64,000 nucleotides of DNA from a virus: positions 42,795 through 106,794 of the IMG/VR virus record IMGVR_UViG_3300047510_003583, one strand, 5' to 3'. A program made the translations under genes and the position numbers. The notes below the pieces were generated by a model. It did not search any database, was not told where the DNA came from, and saw only the letters and a program-made list of their open reading frames with translations. Of the stretch, positions 52,221-59,612 are shown piece after piece (positions within the stretch are counted from its first letter, which is position 1; every line of letters starts with the position of its first letter).

Positions 52221-52859
52221 CTCTCGATCTACAAATAGTTTAACCTTTATAAACGCTTCCTTAAGGAATGGTCTTAGTATTTTGCTACTCATATAACGAG
52301 TTCTGTATTCTAAAAAATTTGTTCCAAAATTACCTAGTAAGAGTTCTTTTTCTTCGCTCGGTATATCTTGTATTATAGAGTAAATGTTAGGAAACTCCAT
52401 CATTGTATAAGCATTTATTTTTCCGTGTTTAAAATGGTACGTCCATTCCGGTTCTAAATTACTTGCTCTAAAAGTTGAGTAGTCTTCGAAGTTTATTTTA
52501 TTATCCAAACAAAACTTTGTAACAACACTTAATGACTCTTTTACGTTATTGAGTTGTGTGTCAGGTTGCGTTTCTATTAACTGTTTTTTATAGATTGTAT
52601 ATGTTTTTACAGCGCGAAGAGAAGCAAAATACGTTAAATCAAAATATTGAACATCAGTATATAGTTTATAAGGCGCAGAAAAATATATCTGCATATCAAC
52701 GTCCTTATTACGTGTAAAAAAATTGTATAGACGTTTTAAAGATAGAGCCTTACTTGGCTCTAGGTTACTAAAATCATTTTTAAGCTTAAAAGGTTTATTG
52801 CGGAGGGAACGAGAAACTGCTAGGTGAGTGTTATATATGCGTTTTTCAAGTTCGGTCAT
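52194..52859 (-). CDS. Putative helicase loader (gp59 position)
   Basis: The 221-aa basic, helical protein sits directly upstream of gp32, as gene 59 does in T4, with matching length (217 aa). The N-terminal layout also fits: RIYNTHLAVSRSLRNKPFKL, then a helix containing LSLKRLYNFFTRNKDVDMQI, which resembles the T4 gp59 helix with 'RDKYFFQKLSEKY', followed by IYFSAPYKLY. Gp59 loads gp41 onto gp32-coated DNA. Identity is too low for a firm call by eye. It overlaps the 105-aa gene upstream by 14 bases and ends 12 bases before gp32, so all three should be co-expressed. Confidence 0.4.
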   Translation of the reverse strand: MTELEKRIYNTHLAVSRSLRNKPFKLKNDFSNLEPSKALSLKRLYNFFTRNKDVDMQIYFSAPYKLYTDVQYFDLTYFASLRAVKTYTIYKKQLIETQPDTQLNNVKESLSVVTKFCLDNKINFEDYSTFRASNLEPEWTYHFKHGKINAYTMMEFPNIYSIIQDIPSEEKELLLGNFGTNFLEYRTRYMSSKILRPFLKEAFIKVKLFVDRELNSKKYKV

Positions 52860-53163
52860 TTTTAAGTGATTTCTTAAATAGTCTTTTTGTATTCTTTGAT
52901 TTTATAAGGGAAGGATAAAAATGCAATAAATTTAATAAAGATTCTTTTTCACTACTGGTACCTGTTATTTCAACAAACAGCTGTCTTAGAGATAGACTTT
53001 CTAAAACTGATGTAAAAAGAAAAACAGGGTTTATTTTTTTATTATTAATAATACTTAAAAACGAACCAAAGTTTAAAATGTTTAAAGCTACTTCTTTGTT
53101 GTAGAGCTGTCTTATAGGATCACTTTGCTCTAGAGCATTTAGTACTACTTTATCATTAAGCAT
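52846..53163 (-). CDS. Hypothetical protein, 105 aa (gp33 position)
   Basis: I do not recognise it by sequence. It is helical with hydrophobic stretches (NILNFGSFLSIINNKKINPV, SVLESLSLRQLFVEITG) and a basic tail (KRLFKKSLKNDRT). Its place and size (T4 gp33 is 112 aa, upstream of 59 and 32) suggest the late-transcription co-activator gp33, but the C-terminal clamp-binding hydrophobic motif of gp33 is absent, which argues against it. It lies 31 bases after the helicase gene and overlaps the next gene by 14 bases. Confidence 0.5.
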   Translation of the reverse strand: MLNDKVVLNALEQSDPIRQLYNKEVALNILNFGSFLSIINNKKINPVFLFTSVLESLSLRQLFVEITGTSSEKESLLNLLHFYPSLIKSKNTKRLFKKSLKNDRT

Positions 53164-53194
53164 ATAAGTTAATTACTTATATACTGAGCTATAA

Positions 53195-54550
53195 TCAAGT
53201 ATTATTTTTAGTGCCTAATTTTTCTAAAGTTGTTTCAGCCTCGTTAATAGTTTTTTCAGAATTTTCAGACGAAAAGTAATCAGGGTTAGTTTCGGTAAGA
53301 GTTAGTGTCTCGTATTTTACTTTAAATGCACAACTACCGTAGTTAACACCAAAACGATTTTTCTGCATACCTAAATGTATAATACCTAGTTCTTTATCTT
53401 CTTCTTCTTGCCACAACGAACAAATAACGTCACATGTTGCGGCTAAGCCAATACTTTCAGAAATACTTTCCATACCAGGATTCGCTGAATTGAACGCTGG
53501 TCTATTAACCTGACTGGCTGTGACAAACGGTATATTAAACTTAAATGAAAGTGCTCGTAACTGCTCAGCAACTTCTTTTACTGATTCATACGAGTTTAAA
53601 TTTTTTGTCGAAGGCTTTAAAAGATTTATATAGTCAATAACAACAATCTCAGGCTTAAAACCCTTACGGGTTAGCTTGGTTATATAACTATCGATGTTTC
53701 TTACTGAAACAGTTTTTGGTGGGTATTCTTTTATAACTAGCTTACTTTCAATTTGTTTCCTTATATGACCGACCTGCTGTTTGAGCTCTTCTGTATAAAG
53801 CTTTAATTGGTTATGAGGTATTTGTGTAAGTTGGGTACTAATACGCTTAGCGTACATAAACTCTGACATCTCTAAAGAGATTAACAAAGTGTTGCGGTTA
53901 CCCATTACCATATTTGCAGCTATATTACCCAATACAATACTTTTACCGATATTAACCTGACCAACAAAGCAGGTTAATGTTTTCGGGTAAAGGCCTCCCT
54001 CTAACTTTTCGTCTAAAAATTTCCAGTTAGTAGGTATCGGGTTATATACAGTTAGTAACTCTCTAATGTGTTCTTCAACATTATCAAAGTACCAATGACC
54101 CATGTCTTCAACTAAGTTAATGCTATAAGCTTTTTCAAACTTTGTAAGTGTCTCTGCAATATCAGCCTTACCCTGAGAGTATTTTTCAGCTGTATCAACA
54201 ATAATTTTATATAAACTTCTTTCTTTTAAGAAGAGCTCTGTGTTAGCTATTAACTCTTCTTTGTTAAAATTAGTATCGAATTGTTTAAATGCATTTGCAA
54301 CACTGTTAAAAGCGTTTTTTTCTTCTTCAGTTGTTAACCGTGTCTTAACTTCTGTTAAGGTTGGACAGCTACCTCTCTCATTAAAAAATGAAACAATGGT
54401 CCCTAACACCGTTTTAACCTCTTTATTAGTAAAGAAATTAATATCTATGTGTTCAATAATTGAGGATAGATACTCCTGGCTTAAGAGTGAATTAAACAAG
54501 ATTACATACTCGTAGTAATCTAAATCCAGCTTAGAGGTGTTTGTAGACAT
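53195..54550 (-). CDS. 41: Replicative DNA helicase gp41 (DnaB-like)
   Basis: The ORF opens with TTG at 54553, but the ATG one codon later (54550, 451 aa) overlaps the uvsX stop as TGATG, so I choose it. An N-terminal DnaB-like domain (1-140) is followed by a RecA-type ATPase with Walker A GQVNIGKS (197-204), an EMSE arginine-rich region (SLEMSEFMYAKRI) and Walker B IVVIDYINLL, then the H4-type motif TASQVNRPAFNS. T4 gp41 is 475 aa. The enzyme moves 5' to 3' on the lagging strand together with the primase, which I did not see in this window. Confidence 0.92.
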   Translation of the reverse strand: MSTNTSKLDLDYYEYVILFNSLLSQEYLSSIIEHIDINFFTNKEVKTVLGTIVSFFNERGSCPTLTEVKTRLTTEEEKNAFNSVANAFKQFDTNFNKEELIANTELFLKERSLYKIIVDTAEKYSQGKADIAETLTKFEKAYSINLVEDMGHWYFDNVEEHIRELLTVYNPIPTNWKFLDEKLEGGLYPKTLTCFVGQVNIGKSIVLGNIAANMVMGNRNTLLISLEMSEFMYAKRISTQLTQIPHNQLKLYTEELKQQVGHIRKQIESKLVIKEYPPKTVSVRNIDSYITKLTRKGFKPEIVVIDYINLLKPSTKNLNSYESVKEVAEQLRALSFKFNIPFVTASQVNRPAFNSANPGMESISESIGLAATCDVICSLWQEEEDKELGIIHLGMQKNRFGVNYGSCAFKVKYETLTLTETNPDYFSSENSEKTINEAETTLEKLGTKNNT

Positions 54551-55659
54551 CAATCGTCGATTTTATCGACTTCTTCTTCAAGTTCAACAGTATTGCTACC
54601 ACCGTAAGAAAGTTTTTCTTGTAAAACGTTTTCTAGCTCAGGCATAATCTGTTCCCAGAGAGCGGCATCTTTTTCAATATTTTTCCGATACCCAATACTT
54701 TTACCTTGGAAGCTATAAGTTCTACCTTCTTGTTTAATAACGTCAAACGCAAGAGCAATATCAAACAAACCGGTATGTTTGTCTAAGCCTGATTTAAAGT
54801 TTAAATAAAGCTCAGTTTTTAAGAAGCTAGGTATAAAACGATTTTTTACCGTTAGTGCGCCAAGAGTTACCCCTGTAATATTATGCGCAATAGCAATACC
54901 TTCTTCTTCAGGATTCTCAGAAGCTTTTTCGTTCTTGGTACTAAGTTGTACTAAAATCGATGAAAGATAAACAGGTCCTTTACCTCCTGATTGAGTCTTA
55001 ACAAGAGTAGGAAACATTTCCATAGAATCATAAACGTGATTACTAAATAGAATAGGTACTCTAGCTTTTGCAGCTTTATACGTAAGTGTACGCATCATAG
55101 ATTTAATAGCCTTAGCTCTTTGACCGACGTCAGATGCATCCTTACCTGCAACAGCATCTCTAATCTCTTTGCCTGACGCTAAGTTACCTAGCGAATCGAT
55201 AGAGATAATAAATTTTAGTTCAGGGTTGTCAGCTTTAATAACGTTATCTAAAAACGTTACAATTTGATTACGGCAATCCTCGATGGTTTCAACAGGATAG
55301 TACTTCGTCTTAGCTGGATCCATACCAATGTTTTCAGCTCCTTTTTTATCAACTGCAACCTCTGAATCCCAAATTACAGCTATATACCCTTTCTTTTGAG
55401 CATTAGCCATAATTTTGTTCATTATAAGTGTTTTACCAGCCATTGACGGTCCAGAAAAACCAGTAATACGACCTGACGGTACACCTTTATGTAGGGAACC
55501 AGAAAGAATAGCATTTAATGCGTAAGAACCTGTATCAATCCAGTCATCAGCAGTAGACAATGTACTGCTTTCTAGTATTGCGGCGTCTGGATTTAAATCG
55601 TCTACAGACTTAAAAATATCTTTTAGTGAATCAAGTGAATTAGATGCTTTTTTACCCAT
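54550..55659 (-). CDS. uvsX: UvsX recombinase (RecA-like)
   Basis: The 369-aa protein is the strand-exchange recombinase of T4-like phages (T4 UvsX 391 aa). The visible motifs are Walker A GPSMAGKT (70-77), the AVIWDSE strand with a conserved acidic residue near 100, Walker B FIISIDSLGN (150-160) and the DNA-binding loop region DASDVGQRAKAIKSMMRTL. The C-terminus is acidic (ELEEEVDKIDD), as in other UvsX and RecA proteins. Its stop is fused to the gp41 start (TGATG). It follows the FkbM methyltransferase gene by 40 bases; a TTGATT element lies there, but the -10 box is weak. Confidence 0.93.
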   Translation of the reverse strand: MGKKASNSLDSLKDIFKSVDDLNPDAAILESSTLSTADDWIDTGSYALNAILSGSLHKGVPSGRITGFSGPSMAGKTLIMNKIMANAQKKGYIAVIWDSEVAVDKKGAENIGMDPAKTKYYPVETIEDCRNQIVTFLDNVIKADNPELKFIISIDSLGNLASGKEIRDAVAGKDASDVGQRAKAIKSMMRTLTYKAAKARVPILFSNHVYDSMEMFPTLVKTQSGGKGPVYLSSILVQLSTKNEKASENPEEEGIAIAHNITGVTLGALTVKNRFIPSFLKTELYLNFKSGLDKHTGLFDIALAFDVIKQEGRTYSFQGKSIGYRKNIEKDAALWEQIMPELENVLQEKLSYGGSNTVELEEEVDKIDD

Positions 55660-55699
55660 ACCAATATGATCGTTTCTTTTTTAAGAAAATCAACTTTTA

Positions 55700-56302
55700 T
55701 TAAAAATGAACAATATAATCTATAGAATTTTCTCTAATGAAATTTTCAAAATAATTCAAATTCCAAGGATTATTTTTTCTCATATGAAAGTGCCATTCTA
55801 TCGCTAAATGCTTCATGTAATTAAACGTATTGTCTAATAGCATTTTATCTAAAACTTCGCACTCTGCTCCTTCAATATCCATCTTTACATGTATATCATC
55901 TTCTTGGCTAAAATTGTTTTTAACAAAAGTAGAAAAATCAATACATTTTGTTTCCATTTCAACTTTTGGTGGCCATTCAGCCATATGATCTTTTTCTATA
56001 TACGTGGGTATTAAAAAATTTTCATGTAAGATGTTACTAGCACCACCTACCCACTTTTTTTCATACTTACAGAATTCAACATTTAATGTTCTTGATTCAT
56101 TTTTATCCCAAACAGCAACGTTATGAATTTTTATATTTGGGTGGGTGTATTTTTCCTTTAAAATATCAAAACTATTTTTATTGGGTTCAAACATGTGGAC
56201 TTCAGTATCATCCAACTGAAGCCCCCAATGCTTGAAGTACAGTTCAAATCCTGAACCGATTTGCGATCCGCAATCTAAAAATACTTTTTTATTCTTCGTC
56301 AT
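55700..56302 (-). CDS. FkbM-family SAM-dependent methyltransferase
   Basis: The 200-aa protein has the FkbM-type Rossmann methyltransferase layout: SAM-binding motif I VFLDCGSQIGSGFELYFKHW, an acidic FEPNKNSFDILKEKY strand that binds the ribose, and a C-terminal DIHVKMDIEGAECEVLDKML segment, which is the family hallmark MDIEGAE. These enzymes usually methylate glycans, O-antigen sugars or other small acceptors, so the target here is open. It overlaps the upstream 128-aa gene by 14 bases and lies between the base-modification cassette and uvsX. It is not the deazaguanine methyltransferase DpdM as far as I can see, because that enzyme was described as having a distinct fold. Confidence 0.85.
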   Translation of the reverse strand: MTKNKKVFLDCGSQIGSGFELYFKHWGLQLDDTEVHMFEPNKNSFDILKEKYTHPNIKIHNVAVWDKNESRTLNVEFCKYEKKWVGGASNILHENFLIPTYIEKDHMAEWPPKVEMETKCIDFSTFVKNNFSQEDDIHVKMDIEGAECEVLDKMLLDNTFNYMKHLAIEWHFHMRKNNPWNLNYFENFIRENSIDYIVHF

Positions 56303-56675
56303 CGAAGAGTTTAACCACGTCTTGATCTGCAGGTGCTTGGCCCGGAACAGGTTGTTCAGGCTGAGGCTGGGAAGCTAAACTCATAATTTGCTCATATTGA
56401 GCAATAATTTTAAAATCCAGAACCGGGTCTTTAACAAGAGCGATGCTGTCCTTTGTAAAGGAAACGATTACATCATCTGCTTTATCTGCTAAAAACTCTT
56501 TGAAAAAGAGAGGTAGAATCTGAAGAGATAACTGACCTGTTTGAGGGTTTGGCTGTAAGTGAAGTACAGCTGGATCTTTTACGGTTAAGGTTTTGTCGTT
56601 TGATTCGACTTCTTGACCGATAATTGTACGGCTAACTGAGTCGAAGAACGCTACGATTTTTTTGTTGTTACTCAT
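56289..56675 (-). CDS. Hypothetical protein, 128 aa
   Basis: I do not recognise the family. The protein has a beta-rich body (IVAFFDSVSRTIIGQEVESN, ending QLSLQILPLFFKEFLADKA), then a strand IVSFTKDSIALVKDPVLDFK, and a Pro/Gln linker (QPQPEQPVPGQAPADQ) with an acidic tail VVKLFDDEE. The linker plus acidic tail is the kind of arrangement used by proteins that dock to replication factors. A promoter-like TTGCAT/TATAAT pair lies upstream with the -10 box 11 bases before the ATG. It starts 38 bases after the QueF stop and overlaps the methyltransferase gene. Confidence 0.6.
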   Translation of the reverse strand: MSNNKKIVAFFDSVSRTIIGQEVESNDKTLTVKDPAVLHLQPNPQTGQLSLQILPLFFKEFLADKADDVIVSFTKDSIALVKDPVLDFKIIAQYEQIMSLASQPQPEQPVPGQAPADQDVVKLFDDEE

Positions 56676-56686
56676 ATGTCTTATAT

Positions 56687-56713
56687 ATTATAAAGTTTTT
56701 TTATAAAATGCAA
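56687..56713 (-). promoter_or_regulatory. Sigma70-like promoter before the 128-aa gene
   Basis: TTGCAT, 15-base spacer, TATAAT (56687-56692), 11 bases before the ATG at 56675. The spacer is one or two bases short of the ideal. Confidence 0.4.
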
Positions 56714-57661
56714 CTACTGACCCATAGCTTTTTTAGTGTAATATTTCGGGTTTACTAAAACAGGGGGTAGCATGTCAAAAGATGTAGCTCTACACGGATT
56801 AATGTCTAATGAACCACGACGTGAGTATAGTAGAGTTACAGCACAAGAATCTACTTCAGGACATTTCATAATTTCTGTATAAAGCTTTTCAGCACAAAAC
56901 TCGTGAAACTCGTTAACCTCTCTAAGAGAGACTACCTGTTTAAAAAGTGATTCAGGTTTAAGAACACAACCAAGGGTGTTAATTGAGATATAAGCGGCTC
57001 CTGTATCTTTTTGCTTTGTATGGCGGCAACGAGAGCGTAATGCATTAGTAAAGAATTTATTTGCATAAAGGGCTTTGTTTTCTTTTATACTATAACCAAA
57101 GCCCGAATAATTAACACTTTCAAATTCAAGATGATTTTTTTCTGCATTATAATCAGTAATTTCAATACTCTCAAGATCTTTATCTAAGAAAGATTGTAAA
57201 TCAATATAACCTGTCATAGGGAAGATTTCATTAATCTCATCTCCTGACCTAAAAAACTTAACATCAACGGAAGTTTCTAAAGCTTTTTCGAGATCTGTCT
57301 TAACTTGTAATTCGTAATTTTGAATAGCAGAATCAAGCGACTGGCCCATCTTACACATGTCAAAAGTATTAAGGTAAAGTTTAGCAGACTTCGATTCAAC
57401 CATATACTTAGAATCGGATGAATAGGTGTACTTTAAAGTACCAGCTATAGGTACACCGCTATTAAGAAGAAAAGTAGCTTCATGGCAGTGCCAAGTATCA
57501 TACCCAACAAATTCATCCCCTTTAATACCCCATCCATCTCGAGCGAGTTTACGGGGCATCGGGTTAAGAAGAGAGGGATCAAAACGGTCAGTGTAAACAG
57601 CATAAGAGGCTGAAGACCCTAACGATTTTGAAGCGATATCGTTTAAGTTTGTTGTACTCAT
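56714..57661 (-). CDS. queF: NADPH-dependent 7-cyano-7-deazaguanine reductase (QueF, bimodular type)
   Basis: The enzyme reduces the nitrile of preQ0 to the aminomethyl group of preQ1. The 315-aa protein aligns along its whole length with the E. coli-type QueF (about 280 aa). The N-terminal KSLGSSASYAVYTDRFDPSL and PMPRKLARD segment, the family signature ESKSAKLYLN (89-98), the catalytic Cys212 (SRC) with Asp219, the NEFHE motif with His253, and RRGSLDINP (281-289) are all present. Reduction to preQ1 makes sense for a DNA-modification pathway with DpdA. It overlaps the kinase stop by ATGA, so it belongs to the cassette at 56714-59577. Confidence 0.95.
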   Translation of the reverse strand: MSTTNLNDIASKSLGSSASYAVYTDRFDPSLLNPMPRKLARDGWGIKGDEFVGYDTWHCHEATFLLNSGVPIAGTLKYTYSSDSKYMVESKSAKLYLNTFDMCKMGQSLDSAIQNYELQVKTDLEKALETSVDVKFFRSGDEINEIFPMTGYIDLQSFLDKDLESIEITDYNAEKNHLEFESVNYSGFGYSIKENKALYANKFFTNALRSRCRHTKQKDTGAAYISINTLGCVLKPESLFKQVVSLREVNEFHEFCAEKLYTEIMKCPEVDSCAVTLLYSRRGSLDINPCRATSFDMLPPVLVNPKYYTKKAMGQ

Positions 57662-58206
57662 TGTTTTAAATATTTTTCTATTGTTTTCATTCTTTGCTCA
57701 ACAGAACCTTTAAGCCGAATGACTTTTTCTTTATTCTTCGGAGAAATTTTATACGTAATTAAATCTTCGAACAGAACAATTATATCATCTCTAAATTTAA
57801 AATCCACAGAACGTTCTCCGTCATCGACTAATTTTACATCAGATGGATCTGTATAAAAAACGTAGTCTAACTTATCAAACAGTAAACTAAATACACTATT
57901 AAAAGCATGTAAAACATCTTCTTTTACCTTGCCTTGATTTACTTGATATTTTGTATAAACATAACCATCTAAAATACAACGATCAAGCATTAAATTTTCT
58001 TCCGGTTTAAGATGATTCTTAATATGTTCAGCTAAAATGTATAGTTGAGTTTCTGTACCGCCAATCTCATTAATCTTTACATCATACGTCCGGCGAACAT
58101 ACCTCGTAACCTCATCAACAAACTTATAATCTTTATAAGTCTCTTTGCACTTATTTAGTAAGGTAGTTTTACCTGTACTCTGAGCACCTGTAAATGAAAC
58201 TCTCAT
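57658..58206 (-). CDS. P-loop kinase-like protein (NadR/AAA_28 type) in the deazaguanine cassette
   Basis: The 182-aa protein begins with MRVSFTGAQSTGKTTLL, a Walker A motif of the kind in NadR- and deoxynucleoside-kinase-like ATPases. A DEVTRYVRR segment and MLDRCILDGYVYTKY further on fit a small-molecule kinase; DR-x-x-x-D-G is typical of nucleotide kinases. It lies between the formyltransferase and QueF, 7 bases after the former, and is coupled to QueF by ATGA. A role in handling a modified nucleoside or nucleotide is attractive, but not shown. NMN or dNMP phosphorylation are alternatives. Confidence 0.7.
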   Translation of the reverse strand: MRVSFTGAQSTGKTTLLNKCKETYKDYKFVDEVTRYVRRTYDVKINEIGGTETQLYILAEHIKNHLKPEENLMLDRCILDGYVYTKYQVNQGKVKEDVLHAFNSVFSLLFDKLDYVFYTDPSDVKLVDDGERSVDFKFRDDIIVLFEDLITYKISPKNKEKVIRLKGSVEQRMKTIEKYLKQ

Positions 58207-58212
58207 ATCTTT

Positions 58213-58239
58213 ATTATAGTCTATATCTTAAAAAATCAA
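58213..58239 (-). promoter_or_regulatory. Sigma70-like promoter before the kinase and queF
   Basis: TTGATT (58234-58239), 15-base spacer, TATAAT (58213-58218), 6 bases before the kinase ATG. It lies over the end of the formyltransferase gene and could give extra kinase-QueF expression. Confidence 0.4.
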
Positions 58240-58750
58240 CCCATAATTCAGAAGCAGCTTTATGAGTTTTAGTAAAAATTTCATCAAGAGTATTGTTTTT
58301 TATATCAACAATATTTTGTGCTAGTATTGGCCCAGCATCTAATTCAGCAATACATTTGTGTATAGTGTTACCTGAGTATTTCAATTTTTCTTCAAAAGTA
58401 CGAACTTGCGGGTCTTTACCCTTTAGGTGAGGGTACGTAACTAAAGGGGCTGGATGCAAATTATATATTTCGTACAAGTCACATATTTCAGGTGGTATGA
58501 TACGTAACCAACCGTGTAGTGTTACAAGAGATCTACTAGGTATAACATTTTTATATTCTTCTACTGTTGGTTTTTTTGGTAGCCAAATAAACTTGTCATG
58601 AAATTCATCAAATAATTCGGGTTTAATTTCTAAAAATTTATCTTTAGTTTTATTTGTAATAATAAAATCAGGTACCCGGTTAAGAGTTTTTATTAAATTA
58701 AAGATTTCAGAACCTGTTTGACTAAACAGTGTTACCCAAGGTCTTTTCAT
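58214..58750 (-). CDS. Formyltransferase, DpdN-like (predicted dPreQ1 formyltransferase)
   Basis: The 178-aa protein has the PurN/methionyl-tRNA formyltransferase fold with its catalytic triad: Asn97 and His99 in YNLHPAPL, and Asp138 in AELDAGPIL. The folate-binding segment SLVTLHGWLRIIPPEI parallels PurN's 'AGFMRILSP'. It overlaps the DpdA-like gene by ATGA and sits next to QueF. A phage dPreQ1 formyltransferase (DpdN) has been proposed to make 7-(formylamino)methyl-7-deazaguanine in DNA; this gene is the best fit in the window. The normal purine-synthesis PurN would be about 212 aa and out of place here. The acceptor is inferred from the neighbours. Confidence 0.8.
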   Translation of the reverse strand: MKRPWVTLFSQTGSEIFNLIKTLNRVPDFIITNKTKDKFLEIKPELFDEFHDKFIWLPKKPTVEEYKNVIPSRSLVTLHGWLRIIPPEICDLYEIYNLHPAPLVTYPHLKGKDPQVRTFEEKLKYSGNTIHKCIAELDAGPILAQNIVDIKNNTLDEIFTKTHKAASELWVDFLRYRL

Positions 58751-59577
58751 TTACAGAGATTTCTAAACTGCGTAATATTCCAAAAAGAGTCGTATACTTG
58801 CTGACTTGTTAGATTAGCATCAATAAAATCAACAAGTTTTACTGACCATTTTTCTGAAAGACCGGGACCCGGTTCATATCTTTTACCAAGAATGCCCGCA
58901 ACAATTGGATTTGAAGTATCAATAGTTTCAATATACTCACTCAAGTAATTATCAGAATATAGAGAAAATTCCCAAGGCAAAGATGCTCCGAGTAGATGAT
59001 GTGGTTTGTCAACATCTAAAACGTCATTATCGTAAAGATCGTCAAGAAGCTTTACCCGGCCAATAGCATATTTAAACCATTTATTATCTTCATGGGACTT
59101 GACAAATCCCGGTACATTAATTTGTGACCAGTCACAGTTATCTAGGTAATAAGAATAATCAAACGAAATAGCAATTTTATCAACCTTTGGTGCTACAAAA
59201 CGATAACAGTCAACAATATCCTGATAGGTCTTACCCTGTACAACACCAATTTTACGTCCAGGTAGATCAGAATACTTTGTTAGGAAGTTATCCATTGACA
59301 TACAAGTACCGGCTGTATCCTCTAAAACATCAGGGATAACATACTCGAAGGGTTTAAGTTCTTTGACCCAATACGCAAACTGATCCGGATCAAAAGAGGT
59401 TCCTAGCTCAAAAATAGAGTTATCTAATAGAACTCTGCGACCGTAATCTACGGATCTGAAATAAAATTCTTTGTACGCCTGATTCTCAGGCAATAAATGC
59501 ACCAAGCAATAATCATAGTCATTATAACCCCAAGAGTATGGAAGCAACGATACGGGTGTTTCGTGTGAGATTTTCAT
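58747..59577 (-). CDS. dpdA: DpdA-like DNA guanine transglycosylase
   Basis: The 276-aa protein has the features of the short phage DpdA proteins, tRNA-guanine-transglycosylase relatives that exchange guanine in DNA for a 7-deazaguanine. The RVLLDNSIFELG segment (Asp52) takes the place of the TGT 'TDSGGFQ' motif. EYVIPDVLED (78-87), IGVVQGKT (110-117), HHLLGASLPWE (193-203) and ETIDTSNPIVAGI (217-229, possible second Asp220) follow in TGT order. It lacks the C-terminal zinc motif of tRNA TGTs, as expected for DpdA. It starts 15 bases after the DNA polymerase stop and overlaps the formyltransferase by ATGA, so it is the first gene of the cassette. Confidence 0.85.
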   Translation of the reverse strand: MKISHETPVSLLPYSWGYNDYDYCLVHLLPENQAYKEFYFRSVDYGRRVLLDNSIFELGTSFDPDQFAYWVKELKPFEYVIPDVLEDTAGTCMSMDNFLTKYSDLPGRKIGVVQGKTYQDIVDCYRFVAPKVDKIAISFDYSYYLDNCDWSQINVPGFVKSHEDNKWFKYAIGRVKLLDDLYDNDVLDVDKPHHLLGASLPWEFSLYSDNYLSEYIETIDTSNPIVAGILGKRYEPGPGLSEKWSVKLVDFIDANLTSQQVYDSFWNITQFRNLCK

Positions 59578-59584
59578 AGAAGAA

Positions 59585-59612
59585 ATTATATACTAATTAC
59601 AAAGTAAATCAA
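59585..59612 (-). promoter_or_regulatory. Sigma70-like promoter before the dpdA cassette
   Basis: TTGATT (59607-59612), 16-base spacer, TATAAT (59585-59590), 7 bases before the DpdA ATG. It begins in the last codons of the polymerase gene and gives the modification cassette its own start. Confidence 0.55.

Noticed and set aside
52846-53163. Firm naming of the 105-aa gene as gp33
   Set aside because: Position and size fit, but the hydrophobic C-terminal clamp-binding motif is missing and no sequence similarity is visible.
55672-55688. Terminator or promoter before uvsX
   Set aside because: The TTTCTT-TTTT-AAGAAA hairpin is all A/T and short, and the possible -10 box there is poor; kept only as a remark.
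55700-56302. FkbM gene as the dPreQ1 methyltransferase DpdM
   Set aside because: DpdM was described with a different, unusual fold, while this is a standard Rossmann FkbM enzyme.
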